The translations under genes and the position numbers were made by a program. This document shows, in pieces, positions 42,863 through 51,533 of a stretch of DNA of 64,000 nt; position 1 is the first letter of the stretch; every line of letters starts with the position of its first letter. The notes below the pieces were generated by a model that saw nothing but the letters and a program-made list of their open reading frames with translations, did no database searches and was not told the origin of the DNA. The DNA is taken from NCBI GenBank assembly GCA_002328835.1, contig DCWN01000026.1, forward strand, positions 1 to 64,000, given 5' to 3'. This stretch comes from Acidobacteria bacterium UBA2161. GTDB taxonomy: Bacteria > Acidobacteriota > Vicinamibacteria > Vicinamibacterales > UBA823.

Positions 42863-43828
42863 TCACGGCGCCAAGCGCGCGGACCGCTGCCGCGCGCGTT
42901 CGTGGATGATGCGAACCGCCGAGTCCGCGACCTGCGCCGGCCCGTCATCCACCTGAATCCACTGTAGGTTAGGCTCTTTCCTGAACCAGATCAACTGACG
43001 CCGCGCGTACCGACGATTGGCGCGCACGATCTCGTCGCGCGCTCCGGCCTCGTCGCCCACGCCGTTCAAGAACGCCAGCGCCTGGCGATACACCATCCCA
43101 CCGAACGGGGAAGCCGTGTCGGGCACGCCCGCTGCCCTGAGCGCTCGGATCTCGTCGAGCAGGCCGGCCGCGAACTGCGCCTCCACTCGGCGGGCCACCT
43201 TGTCGGCGGTACGCTCGGACGTCTGGCGCAGTCCGATCCCGGCGACGGTGTACCCCGCCAGCGGAGACTGGGTCTGCGCGAAGTGATGGGTCAACGGCTC
43301 GCCGGTGAGGTAGTAGACCTCGAGCGCGCGAATCAGACGCTTTTCGTCGCGGGCGTGAATCCGGTCGGCCGAGGCGGGATCGACCTGTCGCACCAGCCGA
43401 TGCAGCCGGTCCAGCCCATGCCTCTCGCCGATGCGGCGCAGCCGATCCCGCAGGGCCCCGTCCCGGCCCGGCCCGGCAAACAGACCGCGCGTCAGGGCCC
43501 GAAAGTACAGCCCGGTGCCGCCGACCAGAATGGGCAGCCGGCCTCGCGCTGTGACACCTCGAATGGCGGCCGTGGCCTCTCGGGCATAGCGCGCCGCGGA
43601 GTAGACCTCCTGAGGATCGGCGACGTCCACGAGATGGTGCGGGATGCCGCGCCGGTCGGCCTGCGGCACCTTGTCGGTCCCAATGTCGAACCCGCGGTAG
43701 ACGGCGGTCGAATCACAGCTGATCACTTCGCCGTCGAAGCGCTCGGCCAGATCGATACCGAGCGCGCTCTTCCCCGTCGCCGTCGGACCGACGACGGCCA
43801 GCAGCAGCGGCGCCCCGTCTGACATCAT
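42863..43828 (-). CDS. miaA: tRNA dimethylallyltransferase
   Basis: Adds the isopentenyl group to A37 of tRNAs reading UNN codons. P-loop VVGPTATGKSALGIDLAE, then ISCDSTAVYRGFDIGTDK, the DxxHP-like loop GIPHHLVDVADP and VGGTGLYFRAL, and the tRNA-contact helix NRRYARRQLIWFRKEPNLQWI. ATG 43828 or 43825 places the P-loop about 15 residues in; an ATG at 43843 is also in frame. About 320 residues. Confidence 0.96.
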   Translation of the reverse strand: MMSDGAPLLLAVVGPTATGKSALGIDLAERFDGEVISCDSTAVYRGFDIGTDKVPQADRRGIPHHLVDVADPQEVYSAARYAREATAAIRGVTARGRLPILVGGTGLYFRALTRGLFAGPGRDGALRDRLRRIGERHGLDRLHRLVRQVDPASADRIHARDEKRLIRALEVYYLTGEPLTHHFAQTQSPLAGYTVAGIGLRQTSERTADKVARRVEAQFAAGLLDEIRALRAAGVPDTASPFGGMVYRQALAFLNGVGDEAGARDEIVRANRRYARRQLIWFRKEPNLQWIQVDDGPAQVADSAVRIIHERARQRSARLAP

Positions 43829-43853
43829 GGCCATCGCCGTCATCGATCAGGGC

Positions 43854-43943
43854 TCAGAGCAGACTGCTCGCAATCATGTAGATCGTCAGCAACGCCAGCA
43901 CGATCGTCAGTCCACCTACCTGCGTCCAGGTCGGCCAGGCCAT
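43854..43943 (-). CDS. 29-residue single-helix membrane peptide
   Basis: A 30-codon frame: a short Trp-containing N-terminus (MAWPTWTQVGG) followed by one hydrophobic helix (LTIVLALLTIYMIASSLL) running to the stop. It lies between the TonB-like gene and miaA. A -10-like TAGACT (43950-43955) sits exactly six bases before the ATG, the same geometry as at rsmE and alaS, and there is no Shine-Dalgarno. I do not recognise a family. The composition is membrane-like rather than random high-GC sequence. The gene is likely but unproven. Confidence 0.5.
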   Translation of the reverse strand: MAWPTWTQVGGLTIVLALLTIYMIASSLL

Positions 43944-43949
43944 GTCACT

Positions 43950-43955
43950 AGTCTA
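43950..43955 (-). promoter_or_regulatory. -10 box of the small membrane peptide
   Basis: TAGACT (4 of 6) on the minus strand, six bases before the ATG at 43943. It could also drive the downstream miaA-deoB-dgt genes. Confidence 0.4.
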
Positions 43956-44008
43956 TCGTCAGGAGTATTCGTCTGCGTCGGGCCCGACACACTGCGAATA
44001 GGAGGCGC

Positions 44009-45115
44009 CTAGTACGGCGGGCGTTCGTTGTAGTAGAAGGTGACGGTGAAGAAGGCCTGGTCCGAGGGGTACTCGGGCGGCAGGGGTTGCGTCGGATTCG
44101 ACGCCAGCAGCGCATTGCGCGCCGACGAGTTGAACCCGTCGATCGCCGACGGTTCGATCACGGTGACATCGGTCAACGCGCCGTTCTTGTGCACATTGAA
44201 CGTGAGCACCGTGTGCCCCTTGAAGGCCATCGCCGCGTAGGGCACCAGCCAGTTGCGCTTGATCTGGGCGATGAACCGGCGGATCCACGGCCCGAACTCG
44301 ACGCCCTTGGTGTCGAACTGTATCGACGGCCCATACTGCCCCCCGTCGCCGCCGGGGTTATCCAGGCTCTCGCGATCGACATAGCGTTCGAGGTTTCGGA
44401 TCGCCTCGCCCAGCGCGCCACCCGAGAGCGGGGGTTGCACGGCGCGAGGCGCCGACCGGGACGCGATTCGAGGCGGGTCCAGCCCGGTCGCCCCGAGCTC
44501 GCCCGGGTCGAACTGCCCGGCCCCGTCGACCGCCTCCCGATCGTCTAGCTCGCGCTCGCCCTCGGAGACCCGGTCGGCCTCGCTCGCCTCCATGTCGGCC
44601 ATATCGGCCGTATCGAGGTACTCGTCGGCGATGTCGCTCTCGACCGCGCCGTCCACCTCGCCCTCGGCCGGATCCAGGGCCGGGCCGTCACCCCGGGGCG
44701 TCTCCACCACGTCGGGCGCGATGACCAATTCGGCCGAGTTTCCGCGCGCGAACGGCAGCGGGTTCGTTGGGTCAGCCGAACGTTCGGGCGCGGTGGCGAT
44801 GCGATCGCGATCCGATAGCATCCCAGCGTCCGGCGGCTCCGGCGCTTCGACGTCGATCAGCGGTTCCACGAAGACGAAACGCTCGGCCTGTCGCTGCTGC
44901 GCACGCTGCTGTTCGAGCAGTTGCGCCGTGCGCACCGCCGCCTCTTGCGCCCGACGCTCGACCGCCTCCTTGACGAACGGAAGCGACGGCGCCACCAGCA
45001 GCACGATCAGGGCCACCAGGTGGCCGATGATCGATATCAGGACGCCTTCACGGCGTGACATCACGCCGTCGAACGACGGTGCGTCAGGTCGCGACTCGTC
45101 GAAGTCGAAGTACAT
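44009..45115 (-). CDS. TonB-family protein with long acidic linker
   Basis: One N-terminal membrane helix (GVLISIIGHLVALIVLLVAP, about residues 24-43), then a predicted periplasmic coiled coil (ERRAQEAAVRTAQLLEQQ), a long Asp/Glu/Pro-rich linker (about 90-240), and a C-terminal TonB-like domain with VPYAAMAFKGHTVLTFNVHK and LPPEYPSDQAFFTVTFYYNE. TonB proteins couple ExbB/ExbD energy to outer-membrane transporters; no exbBD is in the window. The linker is acidic rather than the Pro/Lys-rich type of enteric TonB. It could also belong to the AgmX/GltJ-like group. Confidence 0.78.
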   Translation of the reverse strand: MYFDFDESRPDAPSFDGVMSRREGVLISIIGHLVALIVLLVAPSLPFVKEAVERRAQEAAVRTAQLLEQQRAQQRQAERFVFVEPLIDVEAPEPPDAGMLSDRDRIATAPERSADPTNPLPFARGNSAELVIAPDVVETPRGDGPALDPAEGEVDGAVESDIADEYLDTADMADMEASEADRVSEGERELDDREAVDGAGQFDPGELGATGLDPPRIASRSAPRAVQPPLSGGALGEAIRNLERYVDRESLDNPGGDGGQYGPSIQFDTKGVEFGPWIRRFIAQIKRNWLVPYAAMAFKGHTVLTFNVHKNGALTDVTVIEPSAIDGFNSSARNALLASNPTQPLPPEYPSDQAFFTVTFYYNERPPY

Positions 45116-45122
45116 CAGTCGG

Positions 45123-45878
45123 TTAGACGATTATAGCAGCCCCTTGGTCTCCGCGCCGCGTCGCCAGATGCAGGTAGACCACGCCGCAGGTGAGCGGAAT
45201 CGCCCGGACGTCTTCGAAGCCCGACGCCGCGAGCAGGTCCGACAGGGCGGTTGGCGAGAGAAAGGCGCTCACCGAGGCAGGCAGGTAGGCGTAGGCCTCC
45301 GCATGACGGGACACCAGGCGGCCCACCCGCGGCAGGAGTCGCGTGAAGTACCAGCGGTAGAGCCCTCGCAGGGCGGCGGTCGACGGCATGCCGAACTCGA
45401 GAATCGCGAGCTGCCCGCCCGGACGCAGGATGCGATGGATCTCGCGACACGCCTCCTGCGGGTCCTCGACGTTCCGGATGCCGAACCCGATGGTGACGGC
45501 GTCGGCCGACGCGTCGGCCAGCGGAATCCGTGACGCATCGCCACGCATCAGCCGCAGCGATGCACCGGCGGGATGCCGCTGCTGTTTCTCGGCCCCGAGG
45601 CGCAACATCGCGCCGGCGAAGTCGATGCCGACGACCCGGCGGGCCCGCGCCGCCGGATCGCGAATCGCCGAGAGCGCCAGATCCCCGGTGCCCGTGCACA
45701 GGTCCACGACCGTTTCGCGACCAGTCAACCCGAGCGCGTCGATGGCGCGCGTCCGCCAGCGCCGGTCGAATCCGGCGCTCAGGAGATGATTGAGCGTGTC
45801 GTAGCGGGGTGCGATCGCGTCGAACATGCCCGCGATGCGGCGGGCGTCCTTCCGCAGCAGACCCGGGTCGTCCGTCAT
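45123..45878 (-). CDS. ubiE: Demethylmenaquinone methyltransferase UbiE/MenG
   Basis: Final C-methylation of demethylmenaquinone. Evidence: MFDAIAPRYDTLNHLLSAGFD, the SAM site VDLCTGTGDLALSAI, and the family signature IGFGIRNVEDPQEACREIHR and LEFGMPSTAALRGLYRWYF. ATG 45878 overlaps the ubiX stop by 4 nt and gives 251 residues; an in-frame extension upstream lies inside ubiX and is spurious. The last codons contain the -10 box of the TonB-like gene. It is the last gene of the quinone block. Confidence 0.95.
   Translation of the reverse strand: MTDDPGLLRKDARRIAGMFDAIAPRYDTLNHLLSAGFDRRWRTRAIDALGLTGRETVVDLCTGTGDLALSAIRDPAARARRVVGIDFAGAMLRLGAEKQQRHPAGASLRLMRGDASRIPLADASADAVTIGFGIRNVEDPQEACREIHRILRPGGQLAILEFGMPSTAALRGLYRWYFTRLLPRVGRLVSRHAEAYAYLPASVSAFLSPTALSDLLAASGFEDVRAIPLTCGVVYLHLATRRGDQGAAIIV
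45130..45135 (-). promoter_or_regulatory. Extended -10 of the TonB-like gene, inside ubiE
   Basis: TGC-TATAAT on the minus strand, inside the last codons of ubiE. It is 14 nt before the TonB-like ATG, so the leader would be about 7 nt. Confidence 0.55.
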
Positions 45879-46489
45879 CCCTTCCAGGGCGGGTAGAGAT
45901 CGTGCGACAGTCCGAGCGCCGAGAGGATCTTGCCGGTCATGAAGTCCGCCAGATCCTCGAGCCGCTGCGGGCCCTGATAGAAGGCCGGCATCGCCGGCAG
46001 CAGGTGCGCGCCTGCCTCGGCACAGGCCACCATGTTCCGGAGTTGCGGAAGGCTCATCGGCGTCTCCCGCGGCACGAGCACGAGCGGGCGGCGCTCCTTC
46101 AACATGACGTCGGCCGCGCGCTCGACGAGGGAGCGCGACAAGCCGTGCGCGACCCCGGCCAGCGTCTTCATCGAGCACGGCACGATGACCATACCGTCGC
46201 ACTCATGGCTGCCGCTCGCGATGCCCGCGCCGAGATCCTTGTTGGAGTGCAGCGCCAGCGTGCCGCGCTCGACGCTCCGACCATAGGTCTCGGTGAGGTA
46301 CGGCAGCAGCCGATCGGCGGCCGCGGCCGGGCCGAGTTCCTCGGTCAGCAGGCGCCGACCGAAGTCGCTGACGACCAGCTCGATCCGGTAGCCCCGCTCG
46401 AGCAAGGCGGCGAGCGTGCGCGTCGCGTAGAACGCGCCGCTGGCGCCGGTCACGGCGACCGTGAGCGAGCGCGGGGCGTCACCCGACAT
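45875..46489 (-). CDS. ubiX: Flavin prenyltransferase UbiX
   Basis: Makes prenylated FMN, the cofactor of UbiD-type decarboxylases. Motifs: VAVTGASGAFYATRTLAAL, CDGMVIVPCSMKTLAGVAHG and LVLVPRETPMSLPQLRNM. 204 residues. In the futalosine pathway the pair MqnL/MqnM (UbiD/UbiX-type) decarboxylates the prenylated naphthoate; this is probably the UbiX-type partner, although UbiD is not in the window. It overlaps mqnP and ubiE. Confidence 0.95.
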   Translation of the reverse strand: MSGDAPRSLTVAVTGASGAFYATRTLAALLERGYRIELVVSDFGRRLLTEELGPAAAADRLLPYLTETYGRSVERGTLALHSNKDLGAGIASGSHECDGMVIVPCSMKTLAGVAHGLSRSLVERAADVMLKERRPLVLVPRETPMSLPQLRNMVACAEAGAHLLPAMPAFYQGPQRLEDLADFMTGKILSALGLSHDLYPPWKG

Positions 46490-47333
46490 AGACCGCCACC
46501 GCGGTGGTTACGAGGTAGAGCACACCCACGTAGCCGTTCAGATCGAACGCCTGCTTGAGGCGCGACAAGTCGTCGGCGCACACGAGCGACTGCTCGTAGA
46601 CCAGCAGCGCGGCCACGGCGCCGACCCCGCCCAGATAGACCGGCCCCAGGTCGGTGACCGCGGCGAGCACACCCAGCGCCACCACGGTCACGACGTGCAT
46701 GCCCCTGGCAATCCAGAGCGCCCGACGCACACCGAACCCGACCGGAATCGACCGCAGGCCGTGACGCCGATCGAACTCGAGATCCTGGCAGGCGTACAGC
46801 ACGTCGAAGCCGCCGACCCACGCACCGATGGCGACCGCCAGCAGGAAGGGCTCCGCCCGAAGCGGCCCCCCGGCGGCGATCCAGCCCCCCACGGGCGCCA
46901 CGGCCATCGCCAGCCCGAGGAACAGCTGCGCATACGTCGTGTAGCGCTTCGCCAGCGAATACCAGAAGACGATCGCCAACGCGACCGGCGACAGGGCGAA
47001 GCAAAGCATCGAGATCTGAGACGTCACGGCGACGAAGGCCAGAGACCAGCCCGCCACGAACGTGACCGCCTGGGTCCGGGAGATTGCGCCGCGAGGCATC
47101 TCCCGCGCGGCGGTCCTGGGGTTCAGCGCGTCGTGCCGCGCATCGACGAGGCGGTTGAAACCCATCGCGGCGGATCGCGCCGCCACCATGGCGGCGACCA
47201 CCCAGCCCACCCGGCCAACCGTCACCGGGACGTACCGCGAAGCCAGTAGGGCCCCGACCAGCGCGAACGGCAACGCGAATGCCGAGTGGCTGAACCGGAC
47301 GAAGGACGCGTAGGTGCGTAGCCGATTCATCAT
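46479..47333 (-). CDS. mqnP: UbiA-family prenyltransferase, MqnP
   Basis: Integral-membrane enzyme attaching the polyprenyl tail to the naphthoate ring in the futalosine menaquinone route. The first Asp-rich motif is NRLVDARHDALNPRTAAREM (about residue 65) and the second is VLYACQDLEFDRRHGLRSIP (about 185); eight or so membrane helices. The Asn-Arg form of the first motif and the position among mqn genes favour MqnP over UbiA of ubiquinone synthesis. The ATG pair at 47333/47330 follows a GGAGAG ribosome site; a GTG at 47348 is also in frame. It overlaps ubiX by 11 bp. Confidence 0.9.
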   Translation of the reverse strand: MMNRLRTYASFVRFSHSAFALPFALVGALLASRYVPVTVGRVGWVVAAMVAARSAAMGFNRLVDARHDALNPRTAAREMPRGAISRTQAVTFVAGWSLAFVAVTSQISMLCFALSPVALAIVFWYSLAKRYTTYAQLFLGLAMAVAPVGGWIAAGGPLRAEPFLLAVAIGAWVGGFDVLYACQDLEFDRRHGLRSIPVGFGVRRALWIARGMHVVTVVALGVLAAVTDLGPVYLGGVGAVAALLVYEQSLVCADDLSRLKQAFDLNGYVGVLYLVTTAVAVYVG

Positions 47334-47378
47334 CTCTCCACGTCCCACGGCGGGTACGCGTGGCAGCGTCCCACTGGC

Positions 47379-48614
47379 CTACGCCACATCCTCAACCCAG
47401 GTAATCGTCGACGCCTCAATGCCGCCGAGGAGATATTCTTCCACATCCGTTACCGGCGAGGGCACCGTGACCGCGATCAGCGCCGCGCGCTTCCCCGACT
47501 CGATCGTGCCGAACGCGTCGTCCCACCCGAGCGCTCGGGCTCCGCCGATGGTCGCGCTCGCCAGAAAGACCGAAGCCGGGACGTTCGGCGCTAGCGCGCG
47601 CAATCGCGCCAGCTCGGAGAACAGATTCAGGTCTGGCGCACTCGCCAAGCTGTCGGTCCCGACGGCCAACGGCACACCCGATTCGACGAAGCGCTCCACG
47701 GGCGGCGTCCCGGCACCGGTCCAGGCATTGCTGCGAGGGCACGTCACCAGCGTCATGGCTCGCCGCGCAAGGACAGCCAGCTCCGCCGCCTGCAGGTGCA
47801 CGCCGTGCACCACGACCACCCGGTGGCCGAGCCATCCGACCCGCTCGAGGAACTCGACGGGCCCGCACGCGGGCGCTCGCCACGACGGGTTCCAGACGCC
47901 GAGGCGTTCCAGGAGCTGACGCCACGGCCCACGTCCGTCGGCGAGAAACGCCACCTCCTCGGCCGACTCGGCCAGGTGCACCGCCAACGGCGCGTCGGGG
48001 CACCGGGCGGCTACCGTCCGCCGCAGCGCCTCGAACAGCGCTGGTGCCACGGAGTACGGTGCGTGTGCCGCGAGGCTCACGCGTGCGTCACCCTCGCCGG
48101 CCAAGTCGATCGCCTCGGCCGCACGCGCGGCGTCCATGTCGGCGTCGGATGGATTGAACCCCAGTATCTCGTGAAACACGACGGCCGCCAGCGGCGAGCG
48201 CCGCAGCGGCTCGACCGTCGCCAGTGTGTTGCTGATGTCGCCGACCAGCGCCGTCCCGTGGCGGCGCATCTCGACGATGGCCCGCTCGATCGCCGCGATG
48301 ACCTCAGGCGCCGGCTCACCCACCGCGGACGAAGCCTCGCGGCGCGCACCGATCAACTCGTCAACCCATTGCGGCATCGCCGCGGCCGGCGCGACCCGTC
48401 CTTCGAGGTACGACAGCTCGATGTGAGCGTGGGCATTGACCAGGCCGGGGAGCACGACGACCGACCCGAGATCGACGTCGGCCTCGCCACCAGCCGACCC
48501 GGTCGGCGACGTGGACTCGACCGACACGACACGGCCTTGGTCGACCGTGAAGGTGGCGTTCTCGATCGGCGGGCCGGCGATGGGTAGCACCCACGCCGCG
48601 CGGTAGCGACGCAT
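47379..48614 (-). CDS. Amidohydrolase, probable aminodeoxyfutalosine deaminase
   Basis: Metal-dependent amidohydrolase of the SsnA/TrzN type: NAHAHIELSYLEG (metal HxH), AHAPYSVAP, AVHLAESAEEVAFL, VVHGVHL and GTDSLASAPDLNLFSELA (Asp ligand). Such deaminases convert aminodeoxyfutalosine to futalosine or a later intermediate in many futalosine-pathway bacteria, and this gene is 11 bp after mqnC, which supports that role. Substrate cannot be proven from sequence; guanine or S-adenosylhomocysteine deamination are alternatives. ATG 48614 gives 411 residues; the upstream in-frame extension lies in mqnC. Confidence 0.85.
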   Translation of the reverse strand: MRRYRAAWVLPIAGPPIENATFTVDQGRVVSVESTSPTGSAGGEADVDLGSVVVLPGLVNAHAHIELSYLEGRVAPAAAMPQWVDELIGARREASSAVGEPAPEVIAAIERAIVEMRRHGTALVGDISNTLATVEPLRRSPLAAVVFHEILGFNPSDADMDAARAAEAIDLAGEGDARVSLAAHAPYSVAPALFEALRRTVAARCPDAPLAVHLAESAEEVAFLADGRGPWRQLLERLGVWNPSWRAPACGPVEFLERVGWLGHRVVVVHGVHLQAAELAVLARRAMTLVTCPRSNAWTGAGTPPVERFVESGVPLAVGTDSLASAPDLNLFSELARLRALAPNVPASVFLASATIGGARALGWDDAFGTIESGKRAALIAVTVPSPVTDVEEYLLGGIEASTITWVEDVA

Positions 48615-48625
48615 CTGGACCGGCG

Positions 48626-49846
48626 CTACCGCGGCGCGCGCTGGCGCTTGCCGGTTGGCGTCCGCGCCCGATAGCGCACGAGCTCCTCGGGCACCGACGC
48701 ATCGCCGACCGCCCGCGCCTCGGCCAGGGCGGTCATGCGCGGGACGTCGCGCTCCCACACGATCGGGTCGCCCAGAAGCTCGTAGTGCATGTTCCGCCGT
48801 CTCGGGATGAAGCCGGCGTTCTCGATGTTCCTCACGATCTCCAGCTCGTCCATGCAGAACGCCGCGCCGGCCGCGCGCACGACGTTCTCCTCAATCATGA
48901 CGCTGCCCATGTCGTTCGCGCCAAACGACAGGCCGAGCTGCCCGACCTTGCCACCTTGCGTGACCCACGATGCCTGCAGGTTGTCGACGTTATCGAGCAC
49001 CAGGCGCGCCAGGGCCAGCGTGCGCAGATACTCCACGCCCGTGGCTTCCGCCCCGCCGCGTTCCGTGTGGGACGGCTGAAAGCTCCAGCTGATGAACGCC
49101 GTGAAGCCGCCGGTCTCGTCCTGCAGCTCGCGCACCCGCATCAGATGCTCGATGCGCTCGTCGGGCCGCTCCACCGTGCCGTACATCATCGTCACCGTCG
49201 TCCGCAGGCCGGCCCGGTGCGCGTGGCGCATCACATCGAGCCACTCATCCGCTGTCGCCTTGCTGAGGCAGTTCAACTCGCGGCGCACCCGGTCCACGAG
49301 CACTTCGGCTCCCCCGCCGGGAATGCTGTCGAGGCCGGCCGCCATCAGGCGCTCGATCACGACCGGCACCTCCACCTGGGCGAGGCGCGAGAGATGAATC
49401 ACCTCCGGCGGTGACAGCGCGTGCAGCCGAAACGCGGGATAGCGGGCCTTGATGGCCCGGAACAAGTCCTCGTACCACTCGAGCGGCAAGTCGGGATTGT
49501 GCCCACCTTGCAGCAAGAGTTGCTCCCCGCCCACCGCGATCGTGTCGTCGATCTTGCGGAACAGTTCGTCGAACCCCAGGACGTAGCCGTCCGCGGCACC
49601 CACCGGGCGGTAGAACGCGCAGAAATTGCACTGCGCCACGCAGATGTTCGTGTAGTTGACGTTGCGATCGATGATGTAGGTGACGACGCCGGACGGGTGG
49701 CGCGCGGCGCGCACCTCGTCGGCCAGCCGACCGAGCAGGTGGGTCGGCGCCTCCGTATAGAGCGTCAGGGCCTCGGACCGGCTCAGGCGCCCGCCATCCC
49801 GCACCTTCCGAGCCAGGGCATCGACGGCCGGCGAGCTCGTGCTCAC
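48626..49846 (-). CDS. mqnC: Cyclic dehypoxanthine futalosine synthase MqnC
   Basis: Radical-SAM enzyme that cyclises dehypoxanthine futalosine. The cluster motif is intact: NYTNICVAQCNFCAFYRP (CxxxCxxC, about residues 65-80). Further signatures: LLLQGGHNPDLPLEWYEDL, IPGGGAEVLVDRVRREL, TTVTMMYGTVERPDERIEHL and LGLSFGANDMGSVMIEENVV, the last separating MqnC from MqnE. 406 residues, full length. It overlaps mqnA by 4 nt. Confidence 0.97.
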   Translation of the reverse strand: MSTSSPAVDALARKVRDGGRLSRSEALTLYTEAPTHLLGRLADEVRAARHPSGVVTYIIDRNVNYTNICVAQCNFCAFYRPVGAADGYVLGFDELFRKIDDTIAVGGEQLLLQGGHNPDLPLEWYEDLFRAIKARYPAFRLHALSPPEVIHLSRLAQVEVPVVIERLMAAGLDSIPGGGAEVLVDRVRRELNCLSKATADEWLDVMRHAHRAGLRTTVTMMYGTVERPDERIEHLMRVRELQDETGGFTAFISWSFQPSHTERGGAEATGVEYLRTLALARLVLDNVDNLQASWVTQGGKVGQLGLSFGANDMGSVMIEENVVRAAGAAFCMDELEIVRNIENAGFIPRRRNMHYELLGDPIVWERDVPRMTALAEARAVGDASVPEELVRYRARTPTGKRQRAPR

Positions 49847-50634
49847 AACTCGTAATACTTCAGTGGGGGAAGCAGTTGAACGACGCGTTGGTCCTTCGCC
49901 GCCTCGAGAAACTTCTTGAGCCCGGCCCGCGCCGCGTCGTCCAGCGTGAACGCAATGTTATCGCGGAGGTAGTCGACGGCGATCTCGACCTTGTCTTCAT
50001 CACCTTCGCAGAACTCGGTTGCGATGGCGTCGCTGGCCGCCACGCCGGCGTCGCGTGCCGCGCCGAGCGCTGCCACATCCTCGGCCGTGGCGACGCCGGG
50101 CCGCCCGGCCCAGAACGCCCAGACGAACGGCAGGTTCGTCATCGCCGTCCATTCTTCGCCGAGGTCGGTCTTCTCGATTCCCAGGGCGTCATGGTCGGTG
50201 AACAGCGCCCCGTCGCCGATGAGCAGGGCGGCGTCACAGCGCTTCAGCATCGCCTTGATGTCCGGCTGCATCGTGACGAACTTCGGCTCGATGTCGAACG
50301 ACTGTGCGCACAACACGCGAAGCAGCGCCACGGAGGTGCGCGAGCTGCTGTCGACCGCAATCGAGCGAACGGCGGTAATCGGACGGTCGGCAAAGACGGC
50401 CACCGAGGCCACCCGCCCGTTCGACGTGATCGCCACATCGGGCACGACGTGGTAGTCGGGTCGCTGCGTGACTTCGATTGACGGAATCAATCCGAGATCG
50501 ACCGAGCCGCCATGTAACAGCGACGCACACTTCGACGGCACGTCGAACCGCAGCGAAAACCTCTCGGACTGCTGGTCGAGGCCCTGCACCAGCGGCCTCG
50601 CGTTCAGGTAGGCGACTGCCCCCAGCCGAATCAT
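49843..50634 (-). CDS. mqnA: Chorismate dehydratase MqnA
   Basis: First step of the futalosine pathway: chorismate to 3-enolpyruvoyl-benzoate. Periplasmic-binding-protein-like fold with RLGAVAYLNARPLVQGL at the start, VDLGLIPSIEV (about residue 47), and IGDGALFTDH and NLPFVWAFWAGRPG in the second lobe. 263 residues, typical. It overlaps both neighbours by 4 nt. Confidence 0.95.
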   Translation of the reverse strand: MIRLGAVAYLNARPLVQGLDQQSERFSLRFDVPSKCASLLHGGSVDLGLIPSIEVTQRPDYHVVPDVAITSNGRVASVAVFADRPITAVRSIAVDSSSRTSVALLRVLCAQSFDIEPKFVTMQPDIKAMLKRCDAALLIGDGALFTDHDALGIEKTDLGEEWTAMTNLPFVWAFWAGRPGVATAEDVAALGAARDAGVAASDAIATEFCEGDEDKVEIAVDYLRDNIAFTLDDAARAGLKKFLEAAKDQRVVQLLPPLKYYEL

Positions 50635-51533
50635 CGCGTCACACTCTCGAAGCCGCCGTCCCGTTCGACCGGCGTGAAGGATGCGGCCCGGATGTTTCTC
50701 CGGACGTCTTCCACCGACGTGCGTCGCGGGCCCAACTCGTCCGTGTCCACCGCCGGGACCCCGTCGATGTCGTCGGCACCAAATGTCAGCGCGACCTGCG
50801 CCAATTTCGGGCCGTGCAACGCCCAGTCGACCTGGATCGAGTCGATATTGTCAACTAGGAGACGCGACAGCGCAACCTGGCGCACGTCGTCGTAGCCCGT
50901 CGCCGGCTCCGACTCCGGCGTCGCCCCGCTCTCCGCGCGGGGCAGCGGCGCGAACGCCCGCACCGCCTTCGGCGGGAACGACCACCCCGCGACCGTCCGC
51001 ACCCATTCGAGTCTCGAGTCGCCTCGAGCATCCTGAATCGTCAGACGAGAGACCGCCAAACCGGCGTCGGCGACGACCGCGACGGCCGATTCGGGATCCA
51101 CCGTGCGATCCACGGTCAATTCGGACACCGCGACCAGCCCGGCGTCGCCCAGTACGCGCAGCAGGCGCGCGAACTCGGCCGCGTGACCGTTCGCCAGCCC
51201 CATCAGGTCGTGGAGCGCGAACCCGGTCACGGGCACGCCCTGGCCGGCCACGGCCCGCACCGCAGTCTCGGCGGCGTCGACCGACGCCGGGACGCCGGTG
51301 ACCCTGATCTCCCTCGCCCGACCTGGCGTCTCGACGGCCGAGGCGTCCACGGCCACCTCGGCCACCCGCACGAACGTCGCCTGCTGACCATGACGCCGTC
51401 GGCGGGCCTCGTCGGCGAGCACACCCAGTGAGAGCAGGTCGGCCGAGGCCAGCAGGCGCACCTGCGCTTCTTCGAGCCCGCCATCCGCGGCCAGTGTCTC
51501 GCGCAACTCCGCCAGCGAGGCGTCGTCAGACAT
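50631..51533 (-). CDS. MqnE-family protein lacking the radical-SAM cysteines
   Basis: It resembles aminodeoxyfutalosine synthase MqnE in its ends: an N-terminal helix block (LLASADLLSLGVLADEARRR) and the C-terminal LLVDNIDSIQVDWALHGPKL followed by AQVALTFGADDIDG, a strong MqnE signature. Between them the region that should carry CxxxCxxC is replaced by a shortened stretch, and the protein contains no cysteine at all. At 300 residues it is well short of the roughly 360-390 of active MqnE. So it cannot hold the 4Fe-4S cluster or do radical chemistry. Yet it is intact, in frame and overlaps mqnA (4 nt) and the Gfo/Idh gene (8 nt), which argues for a kept function, perhaps structural or regulatory. 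ATG 51533 is preferred. Confidence 0.85.
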   Translation of the reverse strand: MSDDASLAELRETLAADGGLEEAQVRLLASADLLSLGVLADEARRRRHGQQATFVRVAEVAVDASAVETPGRAREIRVTGVPASVDAAETAVRAVAGQGVPVTGFALHDLMGLANGHAAEFARLLRVLGDAGLVAVSELTVDRTVDPESAVAVVADAGLAVSRLTIQDARGDSRLEWVRTVAGWSFPPKAVRAFAPLPRAESGATPESEPATGYDDVRQVALSRLLVDNIDSIQVDWALHGPKLAQVALTFGADDIDGVPAVDTDELGPRRTSVEDVRRNIRAASFTPVERDGGFESVTR

